From Nitrospirota bacterium (lineage in GTDB: Bacteria > Nitrospirota > Thermodesulfovibrionia > Thermodesulfovibrionales > SM23-35), in NCBI GenBank assembly GCA_013388435.1, contig JACAFE010000026.1, forward strand, positions 1 to 37,613: a stretch of 37,613 nt of DNA, written 5' to 3'. Position 1 is the stretch's first letter. Every line of letters starts with the position of its first letter. Made by a program: the position numbers and the translations under genes. Shown here in pieces: positions 28,122 to 37,447 of the stretch. The notes beneath the pieces are model-generated. The model had not been told where the DNA came from, ran no database searches, and worked only from the letters and a program-made list of their open reading frames with translations.

Positions 28122-28948
28122 TAAGCAGTATAAATGAATTGCCTGTTTTGCCTGAAGTTGTATTACATATAAATGAACTTCTTAAAAAATCTGCAAGCAG
28201 TATAGATGAAGTTGCAGATTTGATTGAAAAAGATTCAGCCCTGTCGTCAAAAGTGCTGCGTCTCGCTAATTCGAGCTATTATGGACTTTCCTCCCAGGTT
28301 GATTCTGTTTCCCGTGCAATAATTGTTCTTGGTTTTAACAATGTTTGTAATGTCGTAACTTCAATCGGCGTGTCCGCCATATTTAAAGAGAATTATAAAG
28401 GTATAGGGATAGACTTATCAGGTCTATGGATACATACACTTGGTTGTGCTGTTGCTTCAAAGGTGCTAATGTCTTTAAAAAATGATTCTGAATCTGAAAA
28501 GGCATTTATCTGCGGAATACTTCATGATATCGGAAAAATTATTATTGCAAAGACATTGCCTTCAGAACAAAAAAAAGTGTTTGATGCTCTTAAAAAATCA
28601 AACAAAACAATAAGTGAATTAGAAAATGAAATTATAGGCACTGACCATGCTAAAGTTGGTTTTGCTATTGCAAAAAAATGGCGTTTCCCTGACTATATTC
28701 TTGATGTTATCAGGTTTCACCATATTCCGCATCTTTCAAAAGAAGCCTCTGATATTACTGTATCCGTACATCTTGGTAATGCTATTGCAAAAGCTTTATC
28801 CTTGGGAATCAGCACTGATCCAAAAGTAGCTATTATTGCTCCTGATTTATGGAAACAGATTGGTATTGATGAGAAAAAAATTCATTCTGTAATTTCAGCT
28901 ATCCAGAATGAATTTGATCTTGCTATGGAATTCTGGATGGAAATATAA
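28103..28948 (+). CDS. HDOD-domain protein
   Basis: SINELPVLPEVVLHINELLKKSASSIDEVADLIEKDSALSSKVLRLANSSYYGLSSQVDSVSRAIIVLGFNNVCNVV; GILHDIGKIIIAKTL. Confidence 0.94.
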   Translation: MDENRIISSINELPVLPEVVLHINELLKKSASSIDEVADLIEKDSALSSKVLRLANSSYYGLSSQVDSVSRAIIVLGFNNVCNVVTSIGVSAIFKENYKGIGIDLSGLWIHTLGCAVASKVLMSLKNDSESEKAFICGILHDIGKIIIAKTLPSEQKKVFDALKKSNKTISELENEIIGTDHAKVGFAIAKKWRFPDYILDVIRFHHIPHLSKEASDITVSVHLGNAIAKALSLGISTDPKVAIIAPDLWKQIGIDEKKIHSVISAIQNEFDLAMEFWMEI

Positions 28949-28959
28949 TAGCATAAAAA

Positions 28960-29343
28960 ATGCGCGCTGATTATAAATATCTTAAATTTGGCAGGTTTCT
29001 GCTTGATAGAAAACTTGTGACTCCTACTGACATAATAAATGCCCGTATTCTTCAAAAAAACAATAATTTAAAAATAGGTCAGCTTGCCATATCAAAAGGA
29101 TGGCTGACAGGAGAACAGGTTGAAAAAGTTCTTATTATACAAGAAGATACTTTTGAAAAATTCGGAGAAATTGCTGTAAGAGAAAATTTATTAAGTCAGA
29201 AACAGGTTGAAGAACTTCTAAAGGAGCAATCTGACAATTACATGTTTTTTGGTGAAGCATTGGTTAAGCTTGGTGCAATTACCGAGAAACAACTTATTGA
29301 AGAACTTAAAGAATATAATCGTTTAAAATTATCAATTCATTGA
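28960..29343 (+). CDS. Tandem MshEN/T2SSE_N-like domain protein without an ATPase
   Basis: Repeated GRFLLDRKLVTPTDI / GQLAISKGWLTGEQVEKVL / GEIAVRENLLSQKQVEELL / GEALVKLGAITEKQLIEEL, the pattern of type II secretion ATPase N-terminal domains. Confidence 0.75.
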   Translation: MRADYKYLKFGRFLLDRKLVTPTDIINARILQKNNNLKIGQLAISKGWLTGEQVEKVLIIQEDTFEKFGEIAVRENLLSQKQVEELLKEQSDNYMFFGEALVKLGAITEKQLIEELKEYNRLKLSIH

Positions 29344-29373
29344 AAATTTACAACTTGTTAAGCATTGGGCAAG

Positions 29374-30108
29374 CTATTTTTTAGTTTTTAACAACTCTGA
29401 TAACTCCAGAGCATTTTTCGGAGCATAACCATGGGCGTCATTATTAAAATAAATAAAAACATCTTTCTTTTTTCTGAGGCATGACTTAATAAATTTTGCA
29501 TCTTCTTTAAGCTCTTCAATTGAGTAGCAGGTTAAATGATTACCGTTTTTTCCGTGTCTTCTGATGTAGACAAAATCTGCTGTTACAGGTAATTTTGATA
29601 AATATTCGGGATAATCTGCGATACATAATACTGCATTATATTTTTCAAGAATCGAAAAATTTTTCTTGTTTATCCATGTTTTATTCCTGAACTCGAATGC
29701 ATTTCTCACGCCGTAAGGTTCAATCATTTCGAGAAATACTTTTAAGCGTTCAGGGTCTGTATTAAAAGTGGGTGGCATCTGCCATAAAATAACTCCAAGT
29801 TTTTCTTTAAGCATTAATGCTCTCGAAAAGAACGCTTCAAGAGGTTCTGAGCAGTCTTTGAGTTTTTTTACATGGGTGATAAATTTGCTTCCTTTAAGCG
29901 AGAATACAAAATTTTCTGGTGCTAAAGCATACCATTTTGAAAAATTTTCGCGCTCAGGAAGTCTGTAAAAAGTTACATTTAACTCTACAGTCGTAAAATT
30001 ATTGCAATAATAATCAAACCAGCGATTTTTTGAAATATCATCAGGATAGAAGTTCCCCTTCCAATGATCATACATAAAACCACTGCAACCAATTCTTAAA
30101 TCGCTCAC
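29374..30108 (-). CDS. DUF72 (YecE-like) family protein
   Basis: IGCSGFMYDHWKGNFYPDDISKNRWFDYYCNNFTTVELNVTFYRLP...VYIRRHGKNG...DVFIYFNNDAHGYAPKNALEL. Confidence 0.93.
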   Translation of the reverse strand: MSDLRIGCSGFMYDHWKGNFYPDDISKNRWFDYYCNNFTTVELNVTFYRLPERENFSKWYALAPENFVFSLKGSKFITHVKKLKDCSEPLEAFFSRALMLKEKLGVILWQMPPTFNTDPERLKVFLEMIEPYGVRNAFEFRNKTWINKKNFSILEKYNAVLCIADYPEYLSKLPVTADFVYIRRHGKNGNHLTCYSIEELKEDAKFIKSCLRKKKDVFIYFNNDAHGYAPKNALELSELLKTKK

Positions 30109-30140
30109 ATTATAATTATATCACAATATTTTTATTTTAC

Positions 30141-32270
30141 CTATCTTCTGACCTTTATAACTCCTTCAAGCTGCATTATCTTATTGGTAAGATTTATAAG
30201 CTGGGACCTATCTTTAATCTCAAGAACAACAGAAATATGTGCTTTTTTATCTTCAGTGGAAACAGCTTTCAGGCTACTGATGTTTACATTAACAGAAGAT
30301 ATAAGCGCACTCAGACTCGCAAGAATGCCGGGGCGATCAACTGTTTCAAGTAAAAGTTTTACAGGTGTAGTGGTCTCACCTTCTGCTTTCCATGTAACTT
30401 CAACTAATCTTGCATCATCAACAGCAAGATTATCAAGGTTGGGGCAATCTTTTCTATGAATAGTGACCCCGCGGCCTCTCGTAACAAAACCTACAAGACC
30501 GTCTCCGGGCACAGGAAAACAACACTTTGCTGTATGATACAGAACATTATCAACACCCTTAATTGTAATACCTTTCTGTTCACGCGGTTTTACAATTTTT
30601 TGTGGAGGTATTTCTACTTCAGGTTTTTCAGGAAGGAGTCTGTTAACGATCTGGTGAGGAGAAAGTTTTCCATGACCGATAAATGCGTGAAGATCATCTA
30701 TTGAAGCTATGTTGAAATACTTGAGAACTTTTTGCATCTCTTCAGATTTAAGAACAGAAGGGCCAAGGTCATGCCTTCTCAGTTCCTGTTCAAGAAGTTT
30801 TATACCAAGTTCTATGCTTTGTTTCCTCTCTTCAGCTTTTACCCACTGTTTAATCTTGCTTTTTGCACGCTGTGTAACAACATATTTCAACCAATCTCTA
30901 CTCGGATGCTGTGCAGGAGATGTTATTATCTCAACAGTATCACCATTTTTAAGAATGTGTTTGAGTGTTACAATCCTTCCATTAACTTTTGCTCCTATAC
31001 ATTTATTCCCCACCTCTGTGTGAACACTATAGGCAAAATCTACAGGAGTTGAACCAATGGGCATTTCTTTTATCTGTCCCATCGGGGTAAAAACATATAT
31101 AACTTCAGGAATAACTTCTCCCTTAACAGCTTCAAGAAAGTCCTTTGCATCGCTTAAGTCCTTCTGCGTCTGTATAATCTCTCTTAACAGAGATATATAA
31201 CGGTTGCTTCTTTCATCAATTTTGCCTTTTTCTTTATATCTCCAGTGCGAGGCTACACCATGCTCAGAAATCATATGCATTTCTTTGGTTCTTATCTGAA
31301 ATTCTACTCTTTCACCCTTTGGACCTATTACTGTTGTATGTAGGGACTGATACATATTTGATTTAGGCATGCCTATATAATCCTTAAACCTACCCGGAAC
31401 AGGCGTCCATAAAGAATGGATAAGACCGAGAATTGCATAGCAATTTGCCTTTGAATCAGTAATAATTCTTAACCCGAGAACATCATGAACCTGTTCAAAA
31501 GGAATTTCCTGTTTAAGCATTTTTTGATAGATGCCGTAATAGTGTTTTATTCGCCAGGAAACTTCTCCTGGAATACCTTCTTCTTTTAGCTTTGATTTAA
31601 TTATCTCGGTAACTCCTTTTAGATATTCTTCCTGATCTTCTTTCCTTTTTGCGACCTTTCTGACAAGATCTTCATAAAGTTCAGGCATAAGAGCTTTAAA
31701 ACTCAGGTCCTCGAGTTCAGTTCTTATCCATCCTATTCCGAGTCTATTTGCTATGGGAGCGTATATTTCTAATGTCTCGTTAGCTATTCTCTGCCGTTTA
31801 TTTTCCGGAAGGTGCTGTATTGTCCGCATATTATGAAGTCTGTCAGCAAACTTTATAAGAATAACTCTGATATCTTCAGACATCGCAAGCAACATTTTTC
31901 TGAAATTTTCAGCCTGTGCTTCTTCTTTAGTCTTGAATTCCATACGGGAGATTTTTGTAACTGATTCTACAAGAAAAGCAATTTCCTTTCCGAATTTGTC
32001 CTGAATATCTTTAACTGTTATCTGAGTATCTTCCACTGTATCGTGTAAAAGACCTGCTGCAATGGTAGCTACATCCATTTTCATATCAGCAAGCAGTGAA
32101 GCAACAAACAGGGGATGTTCAATATAAGGAGAGCCCTCAACCCTTCTTTGCATGCCATGGGCTTCAGTTGAAAACCGATGAACCTGCTTGAGCAGTTCTA
32201 TATCAGCATCAGGATTGTATGCAAGAACTTTTTTTATTAAAAGATCAATATCAACAACTTCTTCTTCCAT
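30141..32270 (-). CDS. Bifunctional (p)ppGpp synthetase/hydrolase, RelA/SpoT homologue (HD-Syn-TGS-ACT)
   Basis: HD: AAGLLHDTVEDT; synthetase: LGLRIITDSKANCYAILGLIHSLWTPVPGRFKDYIGMPKSNMYQSLHTTV; TGS: VYVFTPMGQIKEMPIGSTPVDFAYSVHTEVG; C-terminal ACT. Confidence 0.95.
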   Translation of the reverse strand: MEEEVVDIDLLIKKVLAYNPDADIELLKQVHRFSTEAHGMQRRVEGSPYIEHPLFVASLLADMKMDVATIAAGLLHDTVEDTQITVKDIQDKFGKEIAFLVESVTKISRMEFKTKEEAQAENFRKMLLAMSEDIRVILIKFADRLHNMRTIQHLPENKRQRIANETLEIYAPIANRLGIGWIRTELEDLSFKALMPELYEDLVRKVAKRKEDQEEYLKGVTEIIKSKLKEEGIPGEVSWRIKHYYGIYQKMLKQEIPFEQVHDVLGLRIITDSKANCYAILGLIHSLWTPVPGRFKDYIGMPKSNMYQSLHTTVIGPKGERVEFQIRTKEMHMISEHGVASHWRYKEKGKIDERSNRYISLLREIIQTQKDLSDAKDFLEAVKGEVIPEVIYVFTPMGQIKEMPIGSTPVDFAYSVHTEVGNKCIGAKVNGRIVTLKHILKNGDTVEIITSPAQHPSRDWLKYVVTQRAKSKIKQWVKAEERKQSIELGIKLLEQELRRHDLGPSVLKSEEMQKVLKYFNIASIDDLHAFIGHGKLSPHQIVNRLLPEKPEVEIPPQKIVKPREQKGITIKGVDNVLYHTAKCCFPVPGDGLVGFVTRGRGVTIHRKDCPNLDNLAVDDARLVEVTWKAEGETTTPVKLLLETVDRPGILASLSALISSVNVNISSLKAVSTEDKKAHISVVLEIKDRSQLINLTNKIMQLEGVIKVRR

Positions 32271-32403
32271 AACTTATTATACATAAAAGCGTTTAAGAGT
32301 TATAAGTTAGAAACAAAACATTCTATGGATTTAATAAACTGAAACCATAATAGCCTATTAATGTGAAACTGATGTAAAATATTTCAGGAGGTGTAAAAAT
32401 ACA

Positions 32404-33282
32404 ATGAAAAAATTTCTAACAATATTTCTTTTGCTAATTTCTATATGTTTTAATCCAAGTAATTCCCATGCAGAAAAAATCAAAGTAATTGCAAGTATCC
32501 ACCCTCTCGGAGATTTTGTTAAACAGGTTGCAGGCGATAGTGTAGATGTAAGAGTTCTGCTTCCGGCAGGAGCAAGCCCCCATACTTTTGAGCCAACTTC
32601 GAAAGCAGTAAAAGATGTTTCAGAAGCGCGTGTTTTTATAAAAATCGGTGCTGGTCTGGAATTCTGGGCTGAAAAGATGATAAAGTCTTCAGGAAATAAA
32701 AAATTAATTGTAATAGACTGTTCCGAAGGTCTTCCTTTGATTAAATTACAAGAAAAACACAACCATCATATATCAGAATATGACCCTCATATATGGCTTG
32801 ATCCTTTAAATGTCTTGAAAATTATTGACAAAATTTCTAAAACCTTATCTTCAGTAGATCCACTAAATGCTGCTTTATACAAAAAAAATGCAGAATCATA
32901 TAAAGAATCAATTATAAAGCTCGATAATGAAATATCAAAAAGGGTTAATAATTTTAAAATCAAAGAATATGTAACATTTCATCCTGCGTGGAATTATTTC
33001 TCAAAAAGGTATGGTCTTAAAGTCGCGGGAGTTATTGAAGAAAGTCCAGGGAAGGAACCCGGACCAAAGCATATCAGTAAAATCATAAAAGAAATCAAAC
33101 GTATTGGAAGTAAAGTTGTATTTGTAGAGCCCCAATTCAACCCCAAGATTGCTTCAGTGATTGCCAAAGATGCAAATGCTCAAATTGTATATCTTGATCC
33201 AATTGGTGGTCAAAAAGGAAAAGAAACATATATTGACATGATGAAATATAATATATCTTCTCTTGAAAGTGTTATGAGATGA
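32404..33282 (+). CDS. Metal ABC transporter substrate-binding protein (ZnuA/TroA family)
   Basis: Signal peptide; VIASIHPLGDFVKQVAGDSVDVRVLLPAGASPHTFEPT; DPHIWLDPLN. Confidence 0.93.
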   Translation: MKKFLTIFLLLISICFNPSNSHAEKIKVIASIHPLGDFVKQVAGDSVDVRVLLPAGASPHTFEPTSKAVKDVSEARVFIKIGAGLEFWAEKMIKSSGNKKLIVIDCSEGLPLIKLQEKHNHHISEYDPHIWLDPLNVLKIIDKISKTLSSVDPLNAALYKKNAESYKESIIKLDNEISKRVNNFKIKEYVTFHPAWNYFSKRYGLKVAGVIEESPGKEPGPKHISKIIKEIKRIGSKVVFVEPQFNPKIASVIAKDANAQIVYLDPIGGQKGKETYIDMMKYNISSLESVMR

Positions 33283-34055
33283 AAGCACTTGAAATAAATA
33301 ATTTAAATGTCAGACTTAATGAACGAGATGTTTTAAGCAATATTTCTTTATCCCTTGAAGAAGGAAAATTTCTTGGCATTGTTGGACCAAATGGTGGCGG
33401 AAAAACAACTTTTTTCAGAGTAATACTTGGCTTAATAAAACCGTCTTCCGGAACTGTTTTTGTTTTTGGTAAGAAACCAGAAGAAATGCTCAAATTGGGA
33501 AATATTTTCGGTTACCTGCCGCAGATTTCAAAGACTCCTCCTGATTTCCCTGTAAGGGTTATAGATGTTGTTTTAATGGGAAGATATGGCAGGCTTGGAA
33601 TGTTCAAAATGCCTAAGGAAGAAGATAAACAAAAAGCCCTCGAGTATCTTTCCATGATGGGGATAGAGGATCTTAAGAATATGCCTTTCGGACAGCTTTC
33701 AGGAGGACAACAACAGAGAGCTTCTATTGCAAGAGCACTGGTCTCGGAACCAAGAATTTTAATCTTAGATGAACCGAGCACCGGAATTGATGTAATAGGA
33801 CAGGAGGACTTTTATCACCTCCTTAAAGGACTTCAGAAAAAATTCAATATTACTATACTTATGGCTTCACATGATACAGGTGCGATCACATCTTATGTAG
33901 ATGAAATCGCCTGTCTTAATAATACACTTCATTATCATGGCAGTCCTTTATCAGCGCTGAATGAAACAGTATTATCAGGACTTTACGGGAAAAATGTTGA
34001 TCTTCTTATGCACACTGAAATATGCGAAAAATGTGAACGATTGAGAAGGGTTTAG
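33279..34055 (+). CDS. Metal ABC transporter ATPase (ZnuC-like)
   Basis: VGPNGGGKTTFFRVILGL, LSGGQQQRASIARALVSEPRILILDEPSTGID. Confidence 0.93.
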   Translation: MKALEINNLNVRLNERDVLSNISLSLEEGKFLGIVGPNGGGKTTFFRVILGLIKPSSGTVFVFGKKPEEMLKLGNIFGYLPQISKTPPDFPVRVIDVVLMGRYGRLGMFKMPKEEDKQKALEYLSMMGIEDLKNMPFGQLSGGQQQRASIARALVSEPRILILDEPSTGIDVIGQEDFYHLLKGLQKKFNITILMASHDTGAITSYVDEIACLNNTLHYHGSPLSALNETVLSGLYGKNVDLLMHTEICEKCERLRRV

Positions 34056-34056
34056 A

Positions 34057-34851
34057 ATGTTAGAAATCATTAGCGCTTCTTTTATGCAAAAGGCTTTTTT
34101 CGTAGGAATTATTATAAGTCTATTGGCCGGCATTATTTCTGTGTTTGTAGTATTAAGAAAGATGTCTTTTATAGGTGCCGGAATCTCTCATTCAGCGTTT
34201 GGTGGTGTAGCAATAGGTTTTCTTACAGGCATTGACCCTATATTTACTGCGATAATATACTGTATTGCTGTTGCGCTCGGGATAGAAAACATGAGCAGAA
34301 AGGGCAGGGTTTCCGAAGATGCCTCAATAGGGGTCTTTTTCGCAGGTTCAATGGCTTTAGGAATAGTGCTTTTAAGTCTTTCACGGGATTATGCTGTTGA
34401 TTTATTTGGCTATCTTTTTGGCAATATACTTACTATAACACAAAATGAAATTATTGTTTCTACAATTTTATCAGTGGCGGTTATTTTGATTATCTTACTT
34501 TTTCTAAAAGAAATTTTTATGATTACTTACAATGAAGAAATCGCGATTGTAAGTGGCATACCTGTCAGAGTTATAAACACAATCTTTCTTATAAGCCTTG
34601 CTGTATCCATAGTTATTTCCATGAAAGTCATTGGTATTATTTTAATTTCTGCTTTACTTGTTATTCCCGGAGCAACGGCAAAACTATATTCAAAAAACCT
34701 TTTTTTTATGATCACGGTATCCTGCATTGTTTCGGTATTCTCAACAATTACAGGGCTTATTGTTGCTTATTATTTTGATACAGCTCCAGGAGGTACTATT
34801 GTTCTTGTATTAACGTGTATATTCCTTCTGGGTTTATTAACTAAAAAATGA
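34057..34851 (+). CDS. Metal ABC transporter permease (ZnuB-like)
   Basis: SVFVVLRKMSFIGAGISHSAFGGVAIGFLTG; VIGIILISALLVIPGATAKL. Confidence 0.93.
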   Translation: MLEIISASFMQKAFFVGIIISLLAGIISVFVVLRKMSFIGAGISHSAFGGVAIGFLTGIDPIFTAIIYCIAVALGIENMSRKGRVSEDASIGVFFAGSMALGIVLLSLSRDYAVDLFGYLFGNILTITQNEIIVSTILSVAVILIILLFLKEIFMITYNEEIAIVSGIPVRVINTIFLISLAVSIVISMKVIGIILISALLVIPGATAKLYSKNLFFMITVSCIVSVFSTITGLIVAYYFDTAPGGTIVLVLTCIFLLGLLTKK

Positions 34852-35639
34852 ACATGAAAATTAAAAACCTTGTTGAAATAATGAAAAAACTTAGAAGTAA
34901 AAACGGATGCCCATGGGACAAAAAACAGACGAGGGAATCCTTAAAACCTTATCTTATTGAAGAAGCATATGAAGTGCTTGAGGCTATAGAAGAAAATAAC
35001 CCTGAAAAAATCAAGGAAGAGCTCGGGGATTTACTTTTCCAGATAATTTTTCATTGCCAGATTGCGAAAGAGCGAAACGAATTTGATATAAATGATGTTA
35101 TAGAATCTATATCTCAGAAAATGATTTCAAGACATCCGCATGTTTTTGGAGAAAGTGAATGCCATACTCCCGAAGATGTCATCAAACAATGGGAGGTCTT
35201 AAAAAAAAGGGAAGGAAAACTTCGTAGTTCTATTCTTGAAGGAGTACCAAAAGCCATGCCATCACTTCTCAGAGCTCATAGACTTCAGAAAAGAGCAGCG
35301 CAAGCCGGGTTTGATTGGGAAAAGCTTGATGATGTGCTTTTAAAACTCGATGAAGAAATAGAAGAATTCAAAGATGCAATAAAAAAAGGAAATAAGGAAA
35401 TGATTGAAGAAGAGTTCGGGGACATAATGTTTATGTTTGTTAATTTATCCCGTTTTATCGGTATAAATCCTGAAGATGCCCATAGAAAAACGATTAGCAA
35501 ATTTATACATCGCTTTCGTTACATTGAAACAAAAGCAGCAGAACAAAATAAAGAGCTTTCAGAAATGACTCTTAAAGAAATGGACAAATTATGGGATGAG
35601 GCAAAAAGCAAAGAGATAAAATACATGAAAGCCAGATAA
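34848..35639 (+). CDS. mazG: Nucleoside triphosphate pyrophosphohydrolase MazG
   Basis: NGCPWDKKQTRESLKPYLIEEAYEVLEAIEENNPEKIKEELGDLLFQIIFHCQIAKE; RRAAQAGFDWE-like KRAAQAGFDWEKLDDVL. Confidence 0.95.
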   Translation: MNMKIKNLVEIMKKLRSKNGCPWDKKQTRESLKPYLIEEAYEVLEAIEENNPEKIKEELGDLLFQIIFHCQIAKERNEFDINDVIESISQKMISRHPHVFGESECHTPEDVIKQWEVLKKREGKLRSSILEGVPKAMPSLLRAHRLQKRAAQAGFDWEKLDDVLLKLDEEIEEFKDAIKKGNKEMIEEEFGDIMFMFVNLSRFIGINPEDAHRKTISKFIHRFRYIETKAAEQNKELSEMTLKEMDKLWDEAKSKEIKYMKAR

Positions 35640-35669
35640 TGCAAGTGAAGATTCTTAATAAACTTTAAA

Positions 35670-36809
35670 ATGATTCTTTTCCTTCTCATTTTTTTTCTTA
35701 TTTATGGAAGTATGCATTTGTATGCATTCTTACGTATAAGAACTGCTTTTGCTCTTTCCGAGACATATAGTATTCTGATAGGTCTAATAATGATAATTAT
35801 GATATTTGCACCTATAATAGTCCGCCTTTCTGAAAAATCAGGGTTTGATAATTTTGCAAAAATAATGTCCTATGCTGGTTATATATGGATGGGAGTTCTT
35901 TTTCTTTTTGTCTCAGCTTCCATTTTTATTGATATTTACAGATTTGTTGTCTATTCTTTATCTTTAATAATTAAAAAAGATTTAACTTTTATCACTCTTA
36001 CGCCGAGAGCTGTTTTCATATTCCCATTTATTGCTGCCGTAATAATAAGTATTTATGGATATTTTGAAGCTCTAAACATTGTTACTGAAAAAATAGTCTT
36101 AAAAACTCATAAAATAAATGGGAAAATCAGAATAGTACAAATATCCGATGTACATCTTGGACTAATTGTAAGAGAAAAAAGATTAGAAAAGATTCTTTCA
36201 AAAGTCAGGGAAGCAAATCCTGATATTCTTGTTTCCACCGGAGATCTGGTTGATGGCCAGATAGATAATTTGAATGGTCTTTCAAGGTTACTAAAAGAAA
36301 TAAATCCTCCGATGGGTAAATTTGCTGTTACAGGCAATCATGAATACTACGCTGGACTTGAACAGTGTTTGAAATTTACAGAAGATTCTGGTTTTAAAAT
36401 CTTAAGAAATGAAGCGTTATTGATTAACAATAATATATTAATTGCCGGTGTTGACGACCCGCAGATACAAAAGGTAAATCATTCTCAAAACCTTAAAGAA
36501 GATAAATTATTTAATTCAGAAAATAAAGGAAAGTTTGTTTTACTTTTAAAACACAGACCTTTTGTTGAAAAAAATTCTATAGGGTTATTTGATCTGCAGC
36601 TCTCAGGTCATGTACACAAAGGTCAAATCTTTCCTTTTAGTCTGGCTACAAAATTCTATTATCCAGTACATGCAGGATTTAAGAAACTCGCTGATAGTTC
36701 TTATCTATATGTAAGCAGAGGTTCAGGCACATGGGGTCCGCCAATAAGATTTCTATCAAAACCTGAAGTAACCCTTATTGATATTTCCAATCCTGATTTA
36801 CATATTTAA
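35670..36809 (+). CDS. Membrane-anchored metallophosphoesterase (YkuE/YaeI-like)
   Basis: N-terminal TM segments; RIVQISDVHLGLIV, STGDLVDGQ, AVTGNHEYYAG, QLSGHVHKGQIFPF. Confidence 0.9.
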   Translation: MILFLLIFFLIYGSMHLYAFLRIRTAFALSETYSILIGLIMIIMIFAPIIVRLSEKSGFDNFAKIMSYAGYIWMGVLFLFVSASIFIDIYRFVVYSLSLIIKKDLTFITLTPRAVFIFPFIAAVIISIYGYFEALNIVTEKIVLKTHKINGKIRIVQISDVHLGLIVREKRLEKILSKVREANPDILVSTGDLVDGQIDNLNGLSRLLKEINPPMGKFAVTGNHEYYAGLEQCLKFTEDSGFKILRNEALLINNNILIAGVDDPQIQKVNHSQNLKEDKLFNSENKGKFVLLLKHRPFVEKNSIGLFDLQLSGHVHKGQIFPFSLATKFYYPVHAGFKKLADSSYLYVSRGSGTWGPPIRFLSKPEVTLIDISNPDLHI

Positions 36810-37038
36810 CCCGGCTATACTTTTAGATTAACCCAAAAAATACATTTGAAATAATGCAGATGTTGCGAAAAAATGCATTTTTCTATAATAGACCCATTGA
36901 TCCCTTTTTCTAATTGGTTATATAGCCATGAGCCATTAGCTATCTGCCGTAATTTTGTATTATTTTTTTATTTGCTATCAGCTATTCGCTATTTGCCAGA
37001 TTCCCCCTTTGTCAAGGGGGATTAAGGGGGTTGTTTAT

Positions 37039-37205
37039 TGGCAATAATTCAATTTATGAACCAAAATAAACTACCTTAATATAAAAACATTGCTTTATTT
37101 TATATTTTTATGTAGTTACCTATTTTATCTCTGAGGCTTACGCTTCGACTTCAGCCTCAGTGAAAAGAGACCCGTGATTTTGTTTCATAAATTGAATTAT
37201 CGCCA
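37039..37205. mobile_element. MITE-like 167-bp element E1 with ~29-bp terminal inverted repeats
   Basis: Left arm TGGCAATAATTCAATTTATGAACCAAAAT; right arm (revcomp) TGGCGATAATTCAATTTATGAAACAAAAT; internal hairpin CTGAGGCT...AGCCTCAG. Confidence 0.8.
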
Positions 37206-37310
37206 TTTGATTATGTTAATAGTTTTTACTATAAGCTCTTCGCTTGTTGTTTGTTTTATTCTTCAGCCTTCAGCCTTTTTTTTGCGCCGTGCTCCGTGCA
37301 GTTTTAATTA

Positions 37311-37378
37311 AACGTTACAACTCAACGAACGCAATAACGCTATAACGCTATAAACGCAACGAACGCAACAAACGCTTT
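37311..37378 (+). repeat. AACGC-WAY(R) tandem array E (8 units, decayed at the 5' end)
   Basis: AACGTTAC AACTCAACG AACGCAAT AACGCTAT AACGCTATA AACGCAACG AACGCAACA AACGCTTT. Confidence 0.9.
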
Positions 37379-37447
37379 TTGCCTTCAGCCTAAAGCCTTC
37401 AGCCTTTTTTATTCCCCCTTTGTTAAGGTGGTCAGGGGGTTGTTTAC

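Noticed and set aside
30456-31052. Plus-strand ORFs inside the RelA/SpoT gene
   Set aside because: Overlap a strongly supported minus-strand CDS; compositionally shadow-like.
32364-32386. TGAAACTGATGTAAAATATTTCA dyad upstream of the ZnuA-like gene as a Zur box
   Set aside because: Only 5-bp arms match and the sequence does not fit a Zur/MntR consensus I can justify.
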